DNA from: JAYZQT01 sp964412235
GTDB lineage: Bacteria; Pseudomonadota; Alphaproteobacteria; MPNO01; UBA830
Reading direction: 5' to 3'
Length of the DNA stretch: 14,909 bases
Assembly: GCA_964412235.1 (NCBI GenBank)
Contig: CAYPNT010000074.1
Span: 1 to 14,909 of the forward strand
This document shows, piece by piece, positions 7,780 to 14,446 of the stretch (positions are counted from its first letter, which is position 1; each line of letters opens with the position of its first letter). The position numbers were made by a program, and so were the translations under genes. The notes under the pieces were generated by a model that saw only the letters and a program-made list of their open reading frames with translations, did no database searches and was not told where the DNA came from.

Positions 7780-8292
7780 TTGAGCGAACAAGAAGCCGTG
7801 GCTCAATTGGTTGTTGAGCAAGCAGCAGAATGCAATGTGAAATTAGTAGCGAGTTTACCAGATAATTGGATCTCGGCCGTCATAAGGGAATTCGAAGATG
7901 ATGAGCGCTTCCGACATGTGCCGGTAAACCGCGAAGAATCGGCAGTTGGCTTATGTTCGGGAGCCTTTTTTTCGGGAACCGGTTCAATGGCTTTGATGGG
8001 CGCATCTGGACTTTTAACGTTGATCTACGCCATTACTAAGATCAACTACACTTACGAGATACCTATTATGATTCTCGCAACGTTGCGAGGTGCACCTGGT
8101 GATGGACATAAGCACCATATTTCGAATGGCCTTTATTTTTTGAAGTCTCTCGACGCTATAAATTTAACCTATCTGATTATCGACGAGCGAGGAAAAATTC
8201 CACTCATTAAGCGCGCTTATGATCATTCTCGGACCGTAAGCCGCCCAACGGTTGCTATAATGACGCGTGATGTATTGCGAGGGGAAGTCTAA
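7780..8292 (+). CDS. Thiamine-diphosphate decarboxylase-like enzyme, alpha (PYR-domain) subunit
   Basis: This 170-residue protein matches the pyrimidine-binding half of two-subunit ThDP enzymes such as sulfopyruvate decarboxylase (ComD) and the N-terminal part of phosphonopyruvate decarboxylase. Those enzymes turn a 2-oxo acid into the aldehyde plus CO2. Visible features are L-P-D-N-W near residue 25, and N-R-E-E-S-A (50-55) carrying the glutamate, likely Glu52, that activates ThDP. Further on are a G-A-S-G-L-L stretch and A-T-L-R-G-A-P-G-D-G-H, at the position where ComD-type proteins have R-G-x-x-G-E. The start is TTG 7780, supported by a strong Shine-Dalgarno sequence. The partner subunit follows after three bases. 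No central regulatory domain is present. The substrate could be a 2-oxo acid other than sulfopyruvate, since no sulfonate or phosphonate genes lie nearby. Confidence 0.85.
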   Translation: MSEQEAVAQLVVEQAAECNVKLVASLPDNWISAVIREFEDDERFRHVPVNREESAVGLCSGAFFSGTGSMALMGASGLLTLIYAITKINYTYEIPIMILATLRGAPGDGHKHHISNGLYFLKSLDAINLTYLIIDERGKIPLIKRAYDHSRTVSRPTVAIMTRDVLRGEV

Positions 8293-8295
8293 GTT

Positions 8296-8913
8296 ATGGC
8301 AATTCCATTCCGAGATGCCTTTCAATTTCTGGCGACAAAAAAAGAAGATGAACTTGTAGTTACGTCAGCTGGGAATTCATCTCAAATGTGGTGGAATATT
8401 ACCCACGACCTTGATAGTGCCTTTTATTTAGACGCCTCTATGTCGCTATCTACCCTTTTTGCGTCGGGAATCGCTTACGGATTGCCACAGGCGAATGTTT
8501 GGGCGTTCATGGGCGATGGCGCATTTGCAATGAATCCGGCTATGTTGATGGTTGAACGCGATTTAGATTTGCCAAATCTAACCCATATTTTGGTTTCCAA
8601 CAGGGTTTACGGGGCAACGTTCGATATTGATTTGCCCAACAAACCCGCGAATGATTATATCGCCATGGCCAAATCAATGGGTCTAGATCAGTGTTGGTCG
8701 TTTACAAGTATACACGAACTTGAGGAAGGATTTGATGTGGCCTTTAGGGGTAATCGCGAGGGGCATAGTTTTGTAGTTCTTGAGGTGGATCCTTTGACGC
8801 CAAAGGATGCGACAACGGAGGTGCCCCCCATGGATGGGCCTGAACTTAAGTTTCGTTTTGGGCGTCATATTGAACATACTTATGGTGTAAAGATCTTTAC
8901 TGACCAGCTTTAA
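8296..8913 (+). CDS. Thiamine-diphosphate decarboxylase-like enzyme, beta (PP-domain) subunit
   Basis: This 205-residue protein is the diphosphate-binding partner of the preceding alpha subunit, resembling ComE of sulfopyruvate decarboxylase. The Mg/ThDP motif is clear: G-D-G at 73-75, then 26 residues, then Asn102 in S-N-R-V-Y-G (relatives often have D-N-x-x-Y-G). The S-M-S-L-S-T-L-F-A-S-G-I-A-Y-G-L-P region (49-65) fits the conserved segment before G-D-G, where relatives often read G-x-x-x-S-x-A-x-G-x-A. The ATG at 8296 follows AGGGGAAG, and the gap from the alpha stop is three bases, so the two are co-translated and probably form an alpha2beta2-type complex. It is the last gene of the monooxygenase operon. 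The C-terminal tail, after about residue 170, is not distinctive. Confidence 0.87.
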   Translation: MAIPFRDAFQFLATKKEDELVVTSAGNSSQMWWNITHDLDSAFYLDASMSLSTLFASGIAYGLPQANVWAFMGDGAFAMNPAMLMVERDLDLPNLTHILVSNRVYGATFDIDLPNKPANDYIAMAKSMGLDQCWSFTSIHELEEGFDVAFRGNREGHSFVVLEVDPLTPKDATTEVPPMDGPELKFRFGRHIEHTYGVKIFTDQL

Positions 8914-9015
8914 AAAGGGAAATTTACAAGAGATCTGGCGCTGTATTAAGGGATGGGTTGAACCGATAGGGTGCGGCTCGATATGCTCTTTCAAGGTTAG
9001 AGCAATTGGATAAGG

Positions 9016-10278
9016 CTAAGGTGCCATCTCCGCCCATCGCGGCAATATCTTCCGCATTGCAGCGGTAATTGTCGAAAGTTCGTCAAGGGTTGTCGTAAAG
9101 GGAGGCATTGTATAAACGACGTTACCGAATGGACGTAACCAGACACCGGCTTCTATAAATTGTGCCTTAAGCCATTCAATGTTGTGAAGTTCTTTCACCT
9201 CGATTGCGCCGATTGCGCCCTTAACCCTGATATCGTGAACGCCAGGTAAATCTGTTAAGGGTGCTAGATCTTGTTTCAAACCTGTTTCAAGCATTGATAC
9301 TTGATGCAATCGGGGTTCCGTATCAAATAAATCAAGGGAAGCGTTGGCGGCAGCGCACGCTAAAGGACTTGCCATGTAGGTTGGTCCATGCATCAGTGCC
9401 TTGTCGGGGTTGCTTGATAGAAACGCATCAAATACGTCGGATGTCGTGACCGTGGCAGCTAAATTAATTGTTCCCCCGGTTAGCGCTTTGCCAAGGCATA
9501 TAATGTCTGGAGTTATTTTTGCTTCATGGTGGGCAAACATGTTTCCCGTGCGTCCAAAATTAACGGCGATTTCATCACAAATAAACAAGGCACCAATCTT
9601 TTGTGCGGTGTCTGCTGCTAATTTTAAAATATTGGGGTCGTGCATCTTCATCCCTCCCGCGCATTGTACGAGAGGTTCAATAATTACCGCTGCTATTTGG
9701 TGTTTATGGGATTCCAGAATGTGTTCAAATTTCGCACGTGTCACGTCATCGTGAGGGATGGGTGAAAATATTTGTTCGGGCAAGTAGCTACCGAAGAGGG
9801 AATGCATGCCCTCGTTTGGGTCGGTCACAGACATTGCACCAAGCGTGTCACCGTGATAACCGTCCTCAAAGCTGAGAAACCGTGTCCTAGCTTGATTACC
9901 ATTATTTAGCCAATATTGGACCGCTATCTTCAGCGCTACTTCCACTGCGACAGAGCCGGAATCTGCAAAAAACACTCGTGTGTATGGACCGGACAGCATA
10001 GTGGTTAATCGTTCGGCAAGCCTCTCCGCTTGTTCGTGTACGAGCCCACCAAACATTATGTGTGGCATATCCCTCAGTTGTTTTTCCATCGCCATGATTA
10101 TGTGGGGATGGTTATACCCATGGCAGGCAGTCCACCAGGACGAAACCGCGTCGATTAGCTCGCTGCCATCGTCAAGTATTATTCGATTTCCTGCGGTTTT
10201 TGCGGCACGTAACGGCTGGGGTGTAGTAAGCATTTGGCTATAGGGCAGCCAAATATGGGGGATCGAAAGCCCCGTCAT
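9016..10278 (-). CDS. bioA: Adenosylmethionine-8-amino-7-oxononanoate aminotransferase
   Basis: This 420-residue PLP enzyme transfers an amino group from S-adenosylmethionine to 8-amino-7-oxononanoate (KAPA), making 7,8-diaminononanoate (DAPA) in biotin synthesis. Typical BioA stretches are H-I-W-L-P-Y-S-Q-M near the N-terminus, S-W-W-T-A-C-H-G-Y-N-H-P, the cofactor aspartate Asp235 in C-D-E-I-A, and the PLP lysine Lys264 in L-G-K-A-L-T-G-G. The Asp-Lys distance of 29 equals that of E. coli BioA. A longer frame starts at 10338 inside bioB. I chose ATG 10278 because it lies four bases after the bioB stop and the family's conserved start follows it at once. D-E-I-A is followed by V-N-F-G-R-T-G, where E. 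coli has T-G-F-G-R-T-G. It forms a bioB-bioA operon. Confidence 0.97.
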   Translation of the reverse strand: MTGLSIPHIWLPYSQMLTTPQPLRAAKTAGNRIILDDGSELIDAVSSWWTACHGYNHPHIIMAMEKQLRDMPHIMFGGLVHEQAERLAERLTTMLSGPYTRVFFADSGSVAVEVALKIAVQYWLNNGNQARTRFLSFEDGYHGDTLGAMSVTDPNEGMHSLFGSYLPEQIFSPIPHDDVTRAKFEHILESHKHQIAAVIIEPLVQCAGGMKMHDPNILKLAADTAQKIGALFICDEIAVNFGRTGNMFAHHEAKITPDIICLGKALTGGTINLAATVTTSDVFDAFLSSNPDKALMHGPTYMASPLACAAANASLDLFDTEPRLHQVSMLETGLKQDLAPLTDLPGVHDIRVKGAIGAIEVKELHNIEWLKAQFIEAGVWLRPFGNVVYTMPPFTTTLDELSTITAAMRKILPRWAEMAP

Positions 10279-10282
10279 AGGT

Positions 10283-11266
10283 TCACTCAATACTTGAAGT
10301 GGTGTCGACTTGCATTGGGCTAATACCAAGTTTTTCAAACAAGGCCCTATCGGTCTGTTGCGCGGGGTTGCCGGTCGTCAAAAGTGTATCTCCATAAAAA
10401 ATAGAGTTTGCCCCAGCGAGAAAACACAGCGTTTGTGTTGACTCGTCAAGTTCCAAGCGTCCTGCCGACAAACGCACTGTAGATTTAGGCATCGTTATCC
10501 GTGCCGTGGCAATTGCACGTACCAATTCTAACGGGTCTAATGGCTCCACCTCCGCGAGAGGTGTTCCAGATACGGTGACCAACACATTTAAAGGGACACT
10601 TTCTGGATGGTTAGGCATTTGCGCAAGTTCTTGGAGCATATCGGCGCGATCTTTTCTGGTCTCCCCCATGCCTAAAATACCTCCACAACAGACGTTTATA
10701 CCAGCCTCACGAACCCGTGAAAGGGTGTCCAACCGGTCTTTGAATATCCGTGTCGAGACGACTTCCCGATAAAAAGATTCGGAGGTGTCAATATTATGGT
10801 TGTAATAATCTAGGCCTGCGTCTTTCAGCTTGTCTGCTTGTTCGTCTTCCAATAGACCCAAAGTTACGCAAGTTTCTAGGCCCAAAGACTTTACCTCGCT
10901 AATCATTTTACAGACAGTGTTAAGATCTCGGTCTTTAGGGCCACGCCATGCTGCTCCCATGCAGAATCGCGTTGCACCAGTGTCTCTCGCTCTTATAGCG
11001 GCTGCTCTAACCGCCTCTAAGGATATAAGCTTACCGGCATCCACATCCGCGGTGTGATGGACGCTTTGGGAGCAATAGGAACAATCCTCTGGGCAGCCAC
11101 CAGTTTTAATACTTAATAAGGTTGATATTTGAATTTGATTTGGGTCAAAGTGCCGACGGTGAGTTTGTTGAGCAGCAAAAACGAGTTCGTTCAGTGGCTC
11201 TGAAATGAGGGTGTGAACTTCTTCACAAGTCCAATCGTGTCGGATTTTATCGGTTAGAATCAACAT
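10283..11266 (-). CDS. bioB: Biotin synthase
   Basis: This 327-residue radical SAM enzyme inserts sulfur into dethiobiotin, the last step of biotin synthesis. The radical SAM cluster motif C-P-E-D-C-S-Y-C supplies Cys58, Cys62 and Cys65. The second, [2Fe-2S], cluster ligands are also present: Cys in R-F-C-M-G-A-A-W-R, in E-T-C-V-T-L-G and in C-C-G-G-I-L-G-M-G-E, plus the Arg of R-L-S-A-G-R. Y-N-H-N-I-D-T-S is the usual substrate-side motif. An in-frame start at 11308 would overlap bioF and adds 14 unconserved residues, so ATG 11266 is preferred. No Shine-Dalgarno sequence precedes it. Instead a -10-like TATTAT sits 7 bases upstream, suggesting a leaderless mRNA. bioA follows after four bases. 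Confidence 0.97.
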   Translation of the reverse strand: MLILTDKIRHDWTCEEVHTLISEPLNELVFAAQQTHRRHFDPNQIQISTLLSIKTGGCPEDCSYCSQSVHHTADVDAGKLISLEAVRAAAIRARDTGATRFCMGAAWRGPKDRDLNTVCKMISEVKSLGLETCVTLGLLEDEQADKLKDAGLDYYNHNIDTSESFYREVVSTRIFKDRLDTLSRVREAGINVCCGGILGMGETRKDRADMLQELAQMPNHPESVPLNVLVTVSGTPLAEVEPLDPLELVRAIATARITMPKSTVRLSAGRLELDESTQTLCFLAGANSIFYGDTLLTTGNPAQQTDRALFEKLGISPMQVDTTSSIE

Positions 11267-11272
11267 CAACGG

Positions 11273-11279
11273 TATAATA
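11273..11279. promoter_or_regulatory. Symmetric bidirectional -10 element of the biotin locus
   Basis: TATAATA in the 18-base gap between bioB and bioF reads TATAAT on the plus strand (11273-11278) and TATTAT on the minus strand (11279-11274). Six to eight bases downstream in each direction lie the ATG codons of bioF (11285) and bioB (11266). Both mRNAs would then start at or next to their ATG. Neither direction has a convincing -35 box, and neither gene has a Shine-Dalgarno sequence. T-A-n-n-n-T-A symmetry is a known property of bidirectional bacterial promoters. I saw no clear BioR- or BirA-type operator here. Confidence 0.6.
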
Positions 11280-11284
11280 CATTT

Positions 11285-12472
11285 ATGAGCATAGAATCGC
11301 TTGATCAATTCGCAAAGACAAGACTAAATCAACTCGCTAATAAAGGTTTACGACGTAGCGTTATCAATACCAACCGGCGCGACGCCGTGCTCCTTCACCG
11401 GCACGGTCGTGACTTTGTGTCATTTTGCTGTAACGATTATCTCGGCCTAACCCACCACTCTGCAGTAAAGCAAGCTGCAAGAGATGCGATTCAGCACTTT
11501 GGCGTAGGTGCTGGCGCTTCGCGATTAATAACCGGAAATCACGAATTATATGGAGTTTTAGAGGAGAAAATAGCAGCGTTGAAAGGGACCGAAGCCGCCT
11601 GCGTTTTCGGCAGTGGCTATTTAGCTAATACAGGTATATTGCCTGCATTAGCCGGCCCTGATGACTTAATAGTTATTGATGAACTTGGCCACGCATCCAT
11701 GCATATGGGCGCAAGGGCAAGTAATGCGCGGATTGCGACCTTTCGACACAATGACCCGGACAATCTTGTCAAAGTTCTAGCGTCGTCGCGTCGTCGGGCA
11801 CGAAGATGCCTGGTTGTCACAGAGGGCATTTTCAGCATGGATGGTGATCGCGCTCCGCTCGATCAGCTAGCATCGATTGCCTCGGATCACAATTCCTGGC
11901 TTATGGTCGACGATGCCCATGGATTTGGTGTTGTTGGCGCTGGGCGTGGCAGTGCTTTCGAATTTCAGCCTGCTCCTCAAATCCCACTACAAATGGGAAC
12001 CCTTTCCAAAGCCGTCGGTGTTTACGGCGCGTTTCTGTGTGCTTCAGCCCCCGTAGTTGACCTAATGAAAAACCGTGCACGCAGCCTAATTTATACGACT
12101 GGCCTACCTCCGGCGATTCTCGCCGCTGCCATCGCGGCTGTGGATATAATTGATACAGACAAGGAAAGGGTAGCCAGGCCCCATAATCTTGCTAAAAGTT
12201 TTTGTGCAAAACTTGAACTGGGCGAGCCGGAGAGCCCTATTGTTCCAATAATTTTTGGTGATGATACAACGACAATGAATGCTTCATTAGAGCTTGAAAA
12301 AGCTGGTTTTTTAGTAACCCCCATCCGGCCGCCGACAGTTCCGAAAGGGACATCGCGTTTACGTATAACGTTTACAGCTGAGCATACTATGGCACAAATT
12401 GAGGGTCTCGTAGAGGCTATTTCACCGCTAATTGATGGTAGAATATTATGTATGAATAGCTCCGAGGCATAG
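11285..12472 (+). CDS. bioF: 8-amino-7-oxononanoate synthase
   Basis: This 395-residue PLP enzyme of the alpha-oxoamine synthase family condenses L-alanine with pimeloyl-ACP or pimeloyl-CoA to give KAPA, the first ring-pathway step of biotin synthesis. Recognisable stretches are F-C-C-N-D-Y-L-G-L near residue 45, G-S-G-Y-L-A-N-T-G, D-D-A-H-G-F-G-V-V-G, and the PLP lysine Lys242 in G-T-L-S-K-A-V-G-V-Y-G. Length is slightly above E. coli BioF (384). The ATG at 11285 is not preceded by a Shine-Dalgarno sequence, because a TATAAT box ends only seven bases upstream, so leaderless translation is likely. bioD begins one base after its stop. Confidence 0.97.
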   Translation: MSIESLDQFAKTRLNQLANKGLRRSVINTNRRDAVLLHRHGRDFVSFCCNDYLGLTHHSAVKQAARDAIQHFGVGAGASRLITGNHELYGVLEEKIAALKGTEAACVFGSGYLANTGILPALAGPDDLIVIDELGHASMHMGARASNARIATFRHNDPDNLVKVLASSRRRARRCLVVTEGIFSMDGDRAPLDQLASIASDHNSWLMVDDAHGFGVVGAGRGSAFEFQPAPQIPLQMGTLSKAVGVYGAFLCASAPVVDLMKNRARSLIYTTGLPPAILAAAIAAVDIIDTDKERVARPHNLAKSFCAKLELGEPESPIVPIIFGDDTTTMNASLELEKAGFLVTPIRPPTVPKGTSRLRITFTAEHTMAQIEGLVEAISPLIDGRILCMNSSEA

Positions 12473-12473
12473 C

Positions 12474-13115
12474 GTGTCGGCTTACTTCATCACTTCTTGT
12501 GGCACTGAACGTGGCAAGACGCACGTTGCGGAATTACTGATCAGGGGTTGGCTTCGTGAGGGCTTAACTGTGGACGTTTTGAAGCCTATAGTTAGTGGCT
12601 TTGAAATAAATACCTGGGGTGAATCAGATCCCTACCGTCTTCTGTCCGCGATTGGGGAGGAGGTTCGTCAGAAAAGTATTGAACGAATATCTCCGTGGCG
12701 CTACGCCGCGCCATTGTCTCCAGACATTGCGGCGGCGATGGAAGGGCGCTCCATTCCCGTTGACGAAGTTATCTCTTATTGTCGCAACACAATTAAGAAA
12801 AAGACGACAGATATTTTCGTAATTGAAGGAATCGGAGGTGCGATGGTGCCATTAGATAGGAATAGGACGGTACGAGACCTGATAGCGGGAGTAGGAATTC
12901 CAGCCATTCTTGTGGTCGGCAGTTACCTTGGTAGTTTGAGCCATGCCCTTACCGCATTTGAAGCGCTAACGATACGAAATATTGCAGTGGATCGCATAGT
13001 CGTTAACGAAACAACGCCAAATAAAATTAGTGTTAATGAAACAAAAGCTGTTCTTTCACGTTTTGTTGGTAATGTCCCTATAACGACAATACCGTTTAAT
13101 TCCAAAGCCCTGTAA
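12474..13115 (+). CDS. bioD: ATP-dependent dethiobiotin synthetase
   Basis: This 213-residue enzyme closes the ureido ring of DAPA with CO2 and ATP to form dethiobiotin. The P-loop is G-T-E-R-G-K-T at 10-16 (canonically G-T-D-T/V-G-K-T). Lys37 in L-K-P-I-V-S-G sits exactly at the position of the E. coli catalytic Lys37. E-G-I-G-G-A-M-V-P-L at 118-127 corresponds to the conserved E-G-A-G-G motif, and S-P-D-I-A-A lies in the middle region. The start is GTG 12474, with GAGG at 12464-12467 six bases upstream. It begins one base after the bioF stop, so the pair is coupled. The last 20 bases overlap the convergent methyltransferase gene. Confidence 0.95.
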   Translation: MSAYFITSCGTERGKTHVAELLIRGWLREGLTVDVLKPIVSGFEINTWGESDPYRLLSAIGEEVRQKSIERISPWRYAAPLSPDIAAAMEGRSIPVDEVISYCRNTIKKKTTDIFVIEGIGGAMVPLDRNRTVRDLIAGVGIPAILVVGSYLGSLSHALTAFEALTIRNIAVDRIVVNETTPNKISVNETKAVLSRFVGNVPITTIPFNSKAL

Positions 13116-13944
13116 TAATCCAACAGCCTGCGGCGAACCTCACAATGCCATCATTGTTTTTCTTTGTATCTAATAGGTCCCTAATACTGCTTATTGCCTT
13201 GGTATAATTTTTTTTTGTTGCTTCAGCCAGCGGGACAGCTAGTGGTCCCATTTGTGTTAAGAAAGTTAAGGCCTCCCCATCTGAGCGTCCCAAGGGGAGT
13301 TGTATATCTAAAGGTGCGAAGTCGATGTTGGACCAACCGGCATCGCTGAGGATAATTTTTACACGATCTGGGTCTGAGAAAGAAAAGGGACTGGGTTCCT
13401 CGGGCCCGGGTCGTGGTGGCATGTCTATAAATTGTTTTGCTATTGATATCGGCTCCATTGCCCAAGGATTTTCTCTCGGGGGACGCCAAACAGCTAACGC
13501 AAGCCGACAACCGTGTCTTAATGCGGCGCCAATGTTACGGAAAGCGTTTTTTGGATCGTCAAAAAACATGCAGCCAAAACGCGACACAAGAACGTCATAT
13601 TCATCGGTTTTGAACGGAAAGACAGCGGCATCACCCTTTAATATTGATAGATTTTGCAATTTAAGGGCGGTGTTGCGGGCTTTGACTCGATTAATCATTG
13701 GTTCTGATACATCTATCGCTAAGACCCGTCCGGTGGGGCCAACTTGATTAGCTGCAGCAATACTAGTTCCTCCGCTCCCACAGCCCAGGTCTATCACTCG
13801 GTCGCCAGGGGCAATTGACGCGGCTTGTATTATCGCATGCGTTATATTCGAAAACACAAAGTCTGTGGCTTCGGCATTGTTTGCCCAGGCGATGCCAAAA
13901 TGACTGTTCCAGAATTTAATTTGCTTTGTGTTTGGCAGGTTCAT
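13096..13944 (-). CDS. Class I SAM-dependent methyltransferase
   Basis: This 282-residue protein has the Rossmann-type SAM fold: motif I V-I-D-L-G-C-G-S-G-G-T-S around residues 50-60, the acidic adenosine-binding strand L-A-I-D-V-S-E-P-M, a D-V-L-V-S-R-F-G post-motif and a W-R-P-P strand after it. It resembles the large UbiE/COG2226-like group of unassigned methyltransferases, and the C-terminal end W-I-I-T-G-L-W-N matches where relatives end, so it looks intact. It lacks an obvious feature tying it to BioC (malonyl-ACP methyltransferase), although it lies beside the biotin genes. The ATG at 13944 has no clear Shine-Dalgarno sequence. It lies downstream of the rpsU terminator, so it probably has its own promoter. 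The target is unknown. A T-run around 13207 is coding (K-K-N). Confidence 0.9.
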   Translation of the reverse strand: MNLPNTKQIKFWNSHFGIAWANNAEATDFVFSNITHAIIQAASIAPGDRVIDLGCGSGGTSIAAANQVGPTGRVLAIDVSEPMINRVKARNTALKLQNLSILKGDAAVFPFKTDEYDVLVSRFGCMFFDDPKNAFRNIGAALRHGCRLALAVWRPPRENPWAMEPISIAKQFIDMPPRPGPEEPSPFSFSDPDRVKIILSDAGWSNIDFAPLDIQLPLGRSDGEALTFLTQMGPLAVPLAEATKKNYTKAISSIRDLLDTKKNNDGIVRFAAGCWIITGLWN

Positions 13945-14011
13945 GTAATCTTTATCTTTTGCGATGTAGGAGGCCTGGTACTTGGAATTACGCTAAGAAA
14001 TATAAAACACG

Positions 14012-14036
14012 AAAAAAAAGGCCGCTCGAAGCGGCC
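14012..14036 (-). terminator. Rho-independent terminator of rpsU
   Basis: On the minus strand, GGCCGCT, a TCG loop and AGCGGCC form a perfect seven-pair stem followed directly by eight T. It lies 22 bases after the rpsU stop and separates rpsU from the methyltransferase gene. Confidence 0.95.
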
Positions 14037-14058
14037 CGTATATTGTTTTCAAATTATA

Positions 14059-14262
14059 TTAGAATCCCTCGCGTTCGAGCCGTTTCCGCTCAAGCTTTCG
14101 GGCCCGACGGATGGCTTCAGCCCTTTCCCGAGCACGGCGTTCTGAGGGTTTTTCATACGATCGGCGCATTTTCATCTCGCGAAAAATACCTTCACGCTGC
14201 ATCTTTTTTTTAAGCGCGCGCAAAGCCTGATCAACGTCATTATCTCTTACAGTCACTTCCAC
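14059..14262 (-). CDS. rpsU: 30S ribosomal protein S21
   Basis: This 67-residue, strongly basic protein is ribosomal protein S21 of the small subunit, needed in many bacteria for mRNA binding at initiation. It begins V-E-V-T-V-R-D-N-D-V-D-Q-A-L and contains A-L-K-K-K-M-Q-R-E-G, the core S21 signature, then an Arg/Lys-rich tail ending R-E-G-F. A longer frame extends to 14352, but the extra 30 residues are not S21-like. I chose GTG 14262 because GGAGAAG stands eight bases upstream and the length then matches the family. It ends in a strong terminator and is divergent from def. Confidence 0.96.
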   Translation of the reverse strand: MEVTVRDNDVDQALRALKKKMQREGIFREMKMRRSYEKPSERRARERAEAIRRARKLERKRLEREGF

Positions 14263-14270
14263 GGTTGAAT

Positions 14271-14277
14271 CTTCTCC
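14271..14277 (-). promoter_or_regulatory. Ribosome binding site of rpsU that supports the GTG start
   Basis: GGAGAAG on the minus strand lies eight bases before GTG 14262. It argues for the short S21 form over a 97-residue frame that begins at 14352. Confidence 0.8.
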
Positions 14278-14309
14278 GATCAAGTTAACATTATTTCCAA
14301 AAACAGCGA

Positions 14310-14331
14310 AAACCGACGTTTCCGCCGGCTT
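14310..14331 (-). other. GNRA-capped hairpin in the rpsU leader
   Basis: On the minus strand AAGCCGGCG, a GAAA loop and CGTCGGTTT form a nine-pair stem, including two G-U pairs, in the putative 5' leader of rpsU, 47 bases before its start. GAAA is a stable GNRA tetraloop. It may be a leader structure that affects S21 expression, but a role is not shown. Confidence 0.35.
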
Positions 14332-14340
14332 ACAAATTTG

Positions 14341-14369
14341 TTTATAACACAAAGGCGAAGAAGTTTTAA
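14341..14369 (-). promoter_or_regulatory. Candidate rpsU promoter
   Basis: On the minus strand TTAAAA (14369-14364) and TATAAA (14346-14341) are separated by 17 bases, and TGT precedes the -10 box as an extended -10. The transcript would start near 14334, leaving a leader of about 72 bases. Confidence 0.4.
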
Positions 14370-14388
14370 ACCCTTTTACGTATATGCC

Positions 14389-14415
14389 TTGAAACTATCC
14401 TAAATAGATTATAAT
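14389..14415 (+). promoter_or_regulatory. Candidate def promoter
   Basis: TTGAAA at 14389-14394 and a perfect TATAAT at 14410-14415 are separated by 15 bases, or 16 if the -35 is shifted by one. Transcription would begin about 25 bases before the def ATG. ATTATAAT at 14408-14415 is fully symmetric, so some minus-strand initiation is also possible. Confidence 0.55.
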
Positions 14416-14446
14416 CAGAAAAGCCATTTAAATTAGAGTTAATGTC

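Noticed and set aside
8683..8994. Minus-strand open frame of 103 codons
   Set aside because: Mostly antisense to the ThDP beta subunit, with no recognisable domain.
8984..9004. TGCTCT/AGAGCA inverted repeat between the ThDP beta gene and bioA as a bidirectional terminator
   Set aside because: Only six pairs with a nine-base loop and no T-run on either strand.
9401..9754. Plus-strand open frame of 117 codons inside bioA
   Set aside because: It is the antisense shadow of a highly conserved bioA region containing the PLP lysine.
11266..11290. BioR or BirA operator in the bioB-bioF gap
   Set aside because: No TTATmkATAA-type or BirA-type palindrome is present. ATAATACATTTAT has only four-base symmetric arms.
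14263..14352. N-terminal 30-residue extension of S21
   Set aside because: The extension is unlike S21, covers the leader hairpin, and a good ribosome binding site marks GTG 14262.
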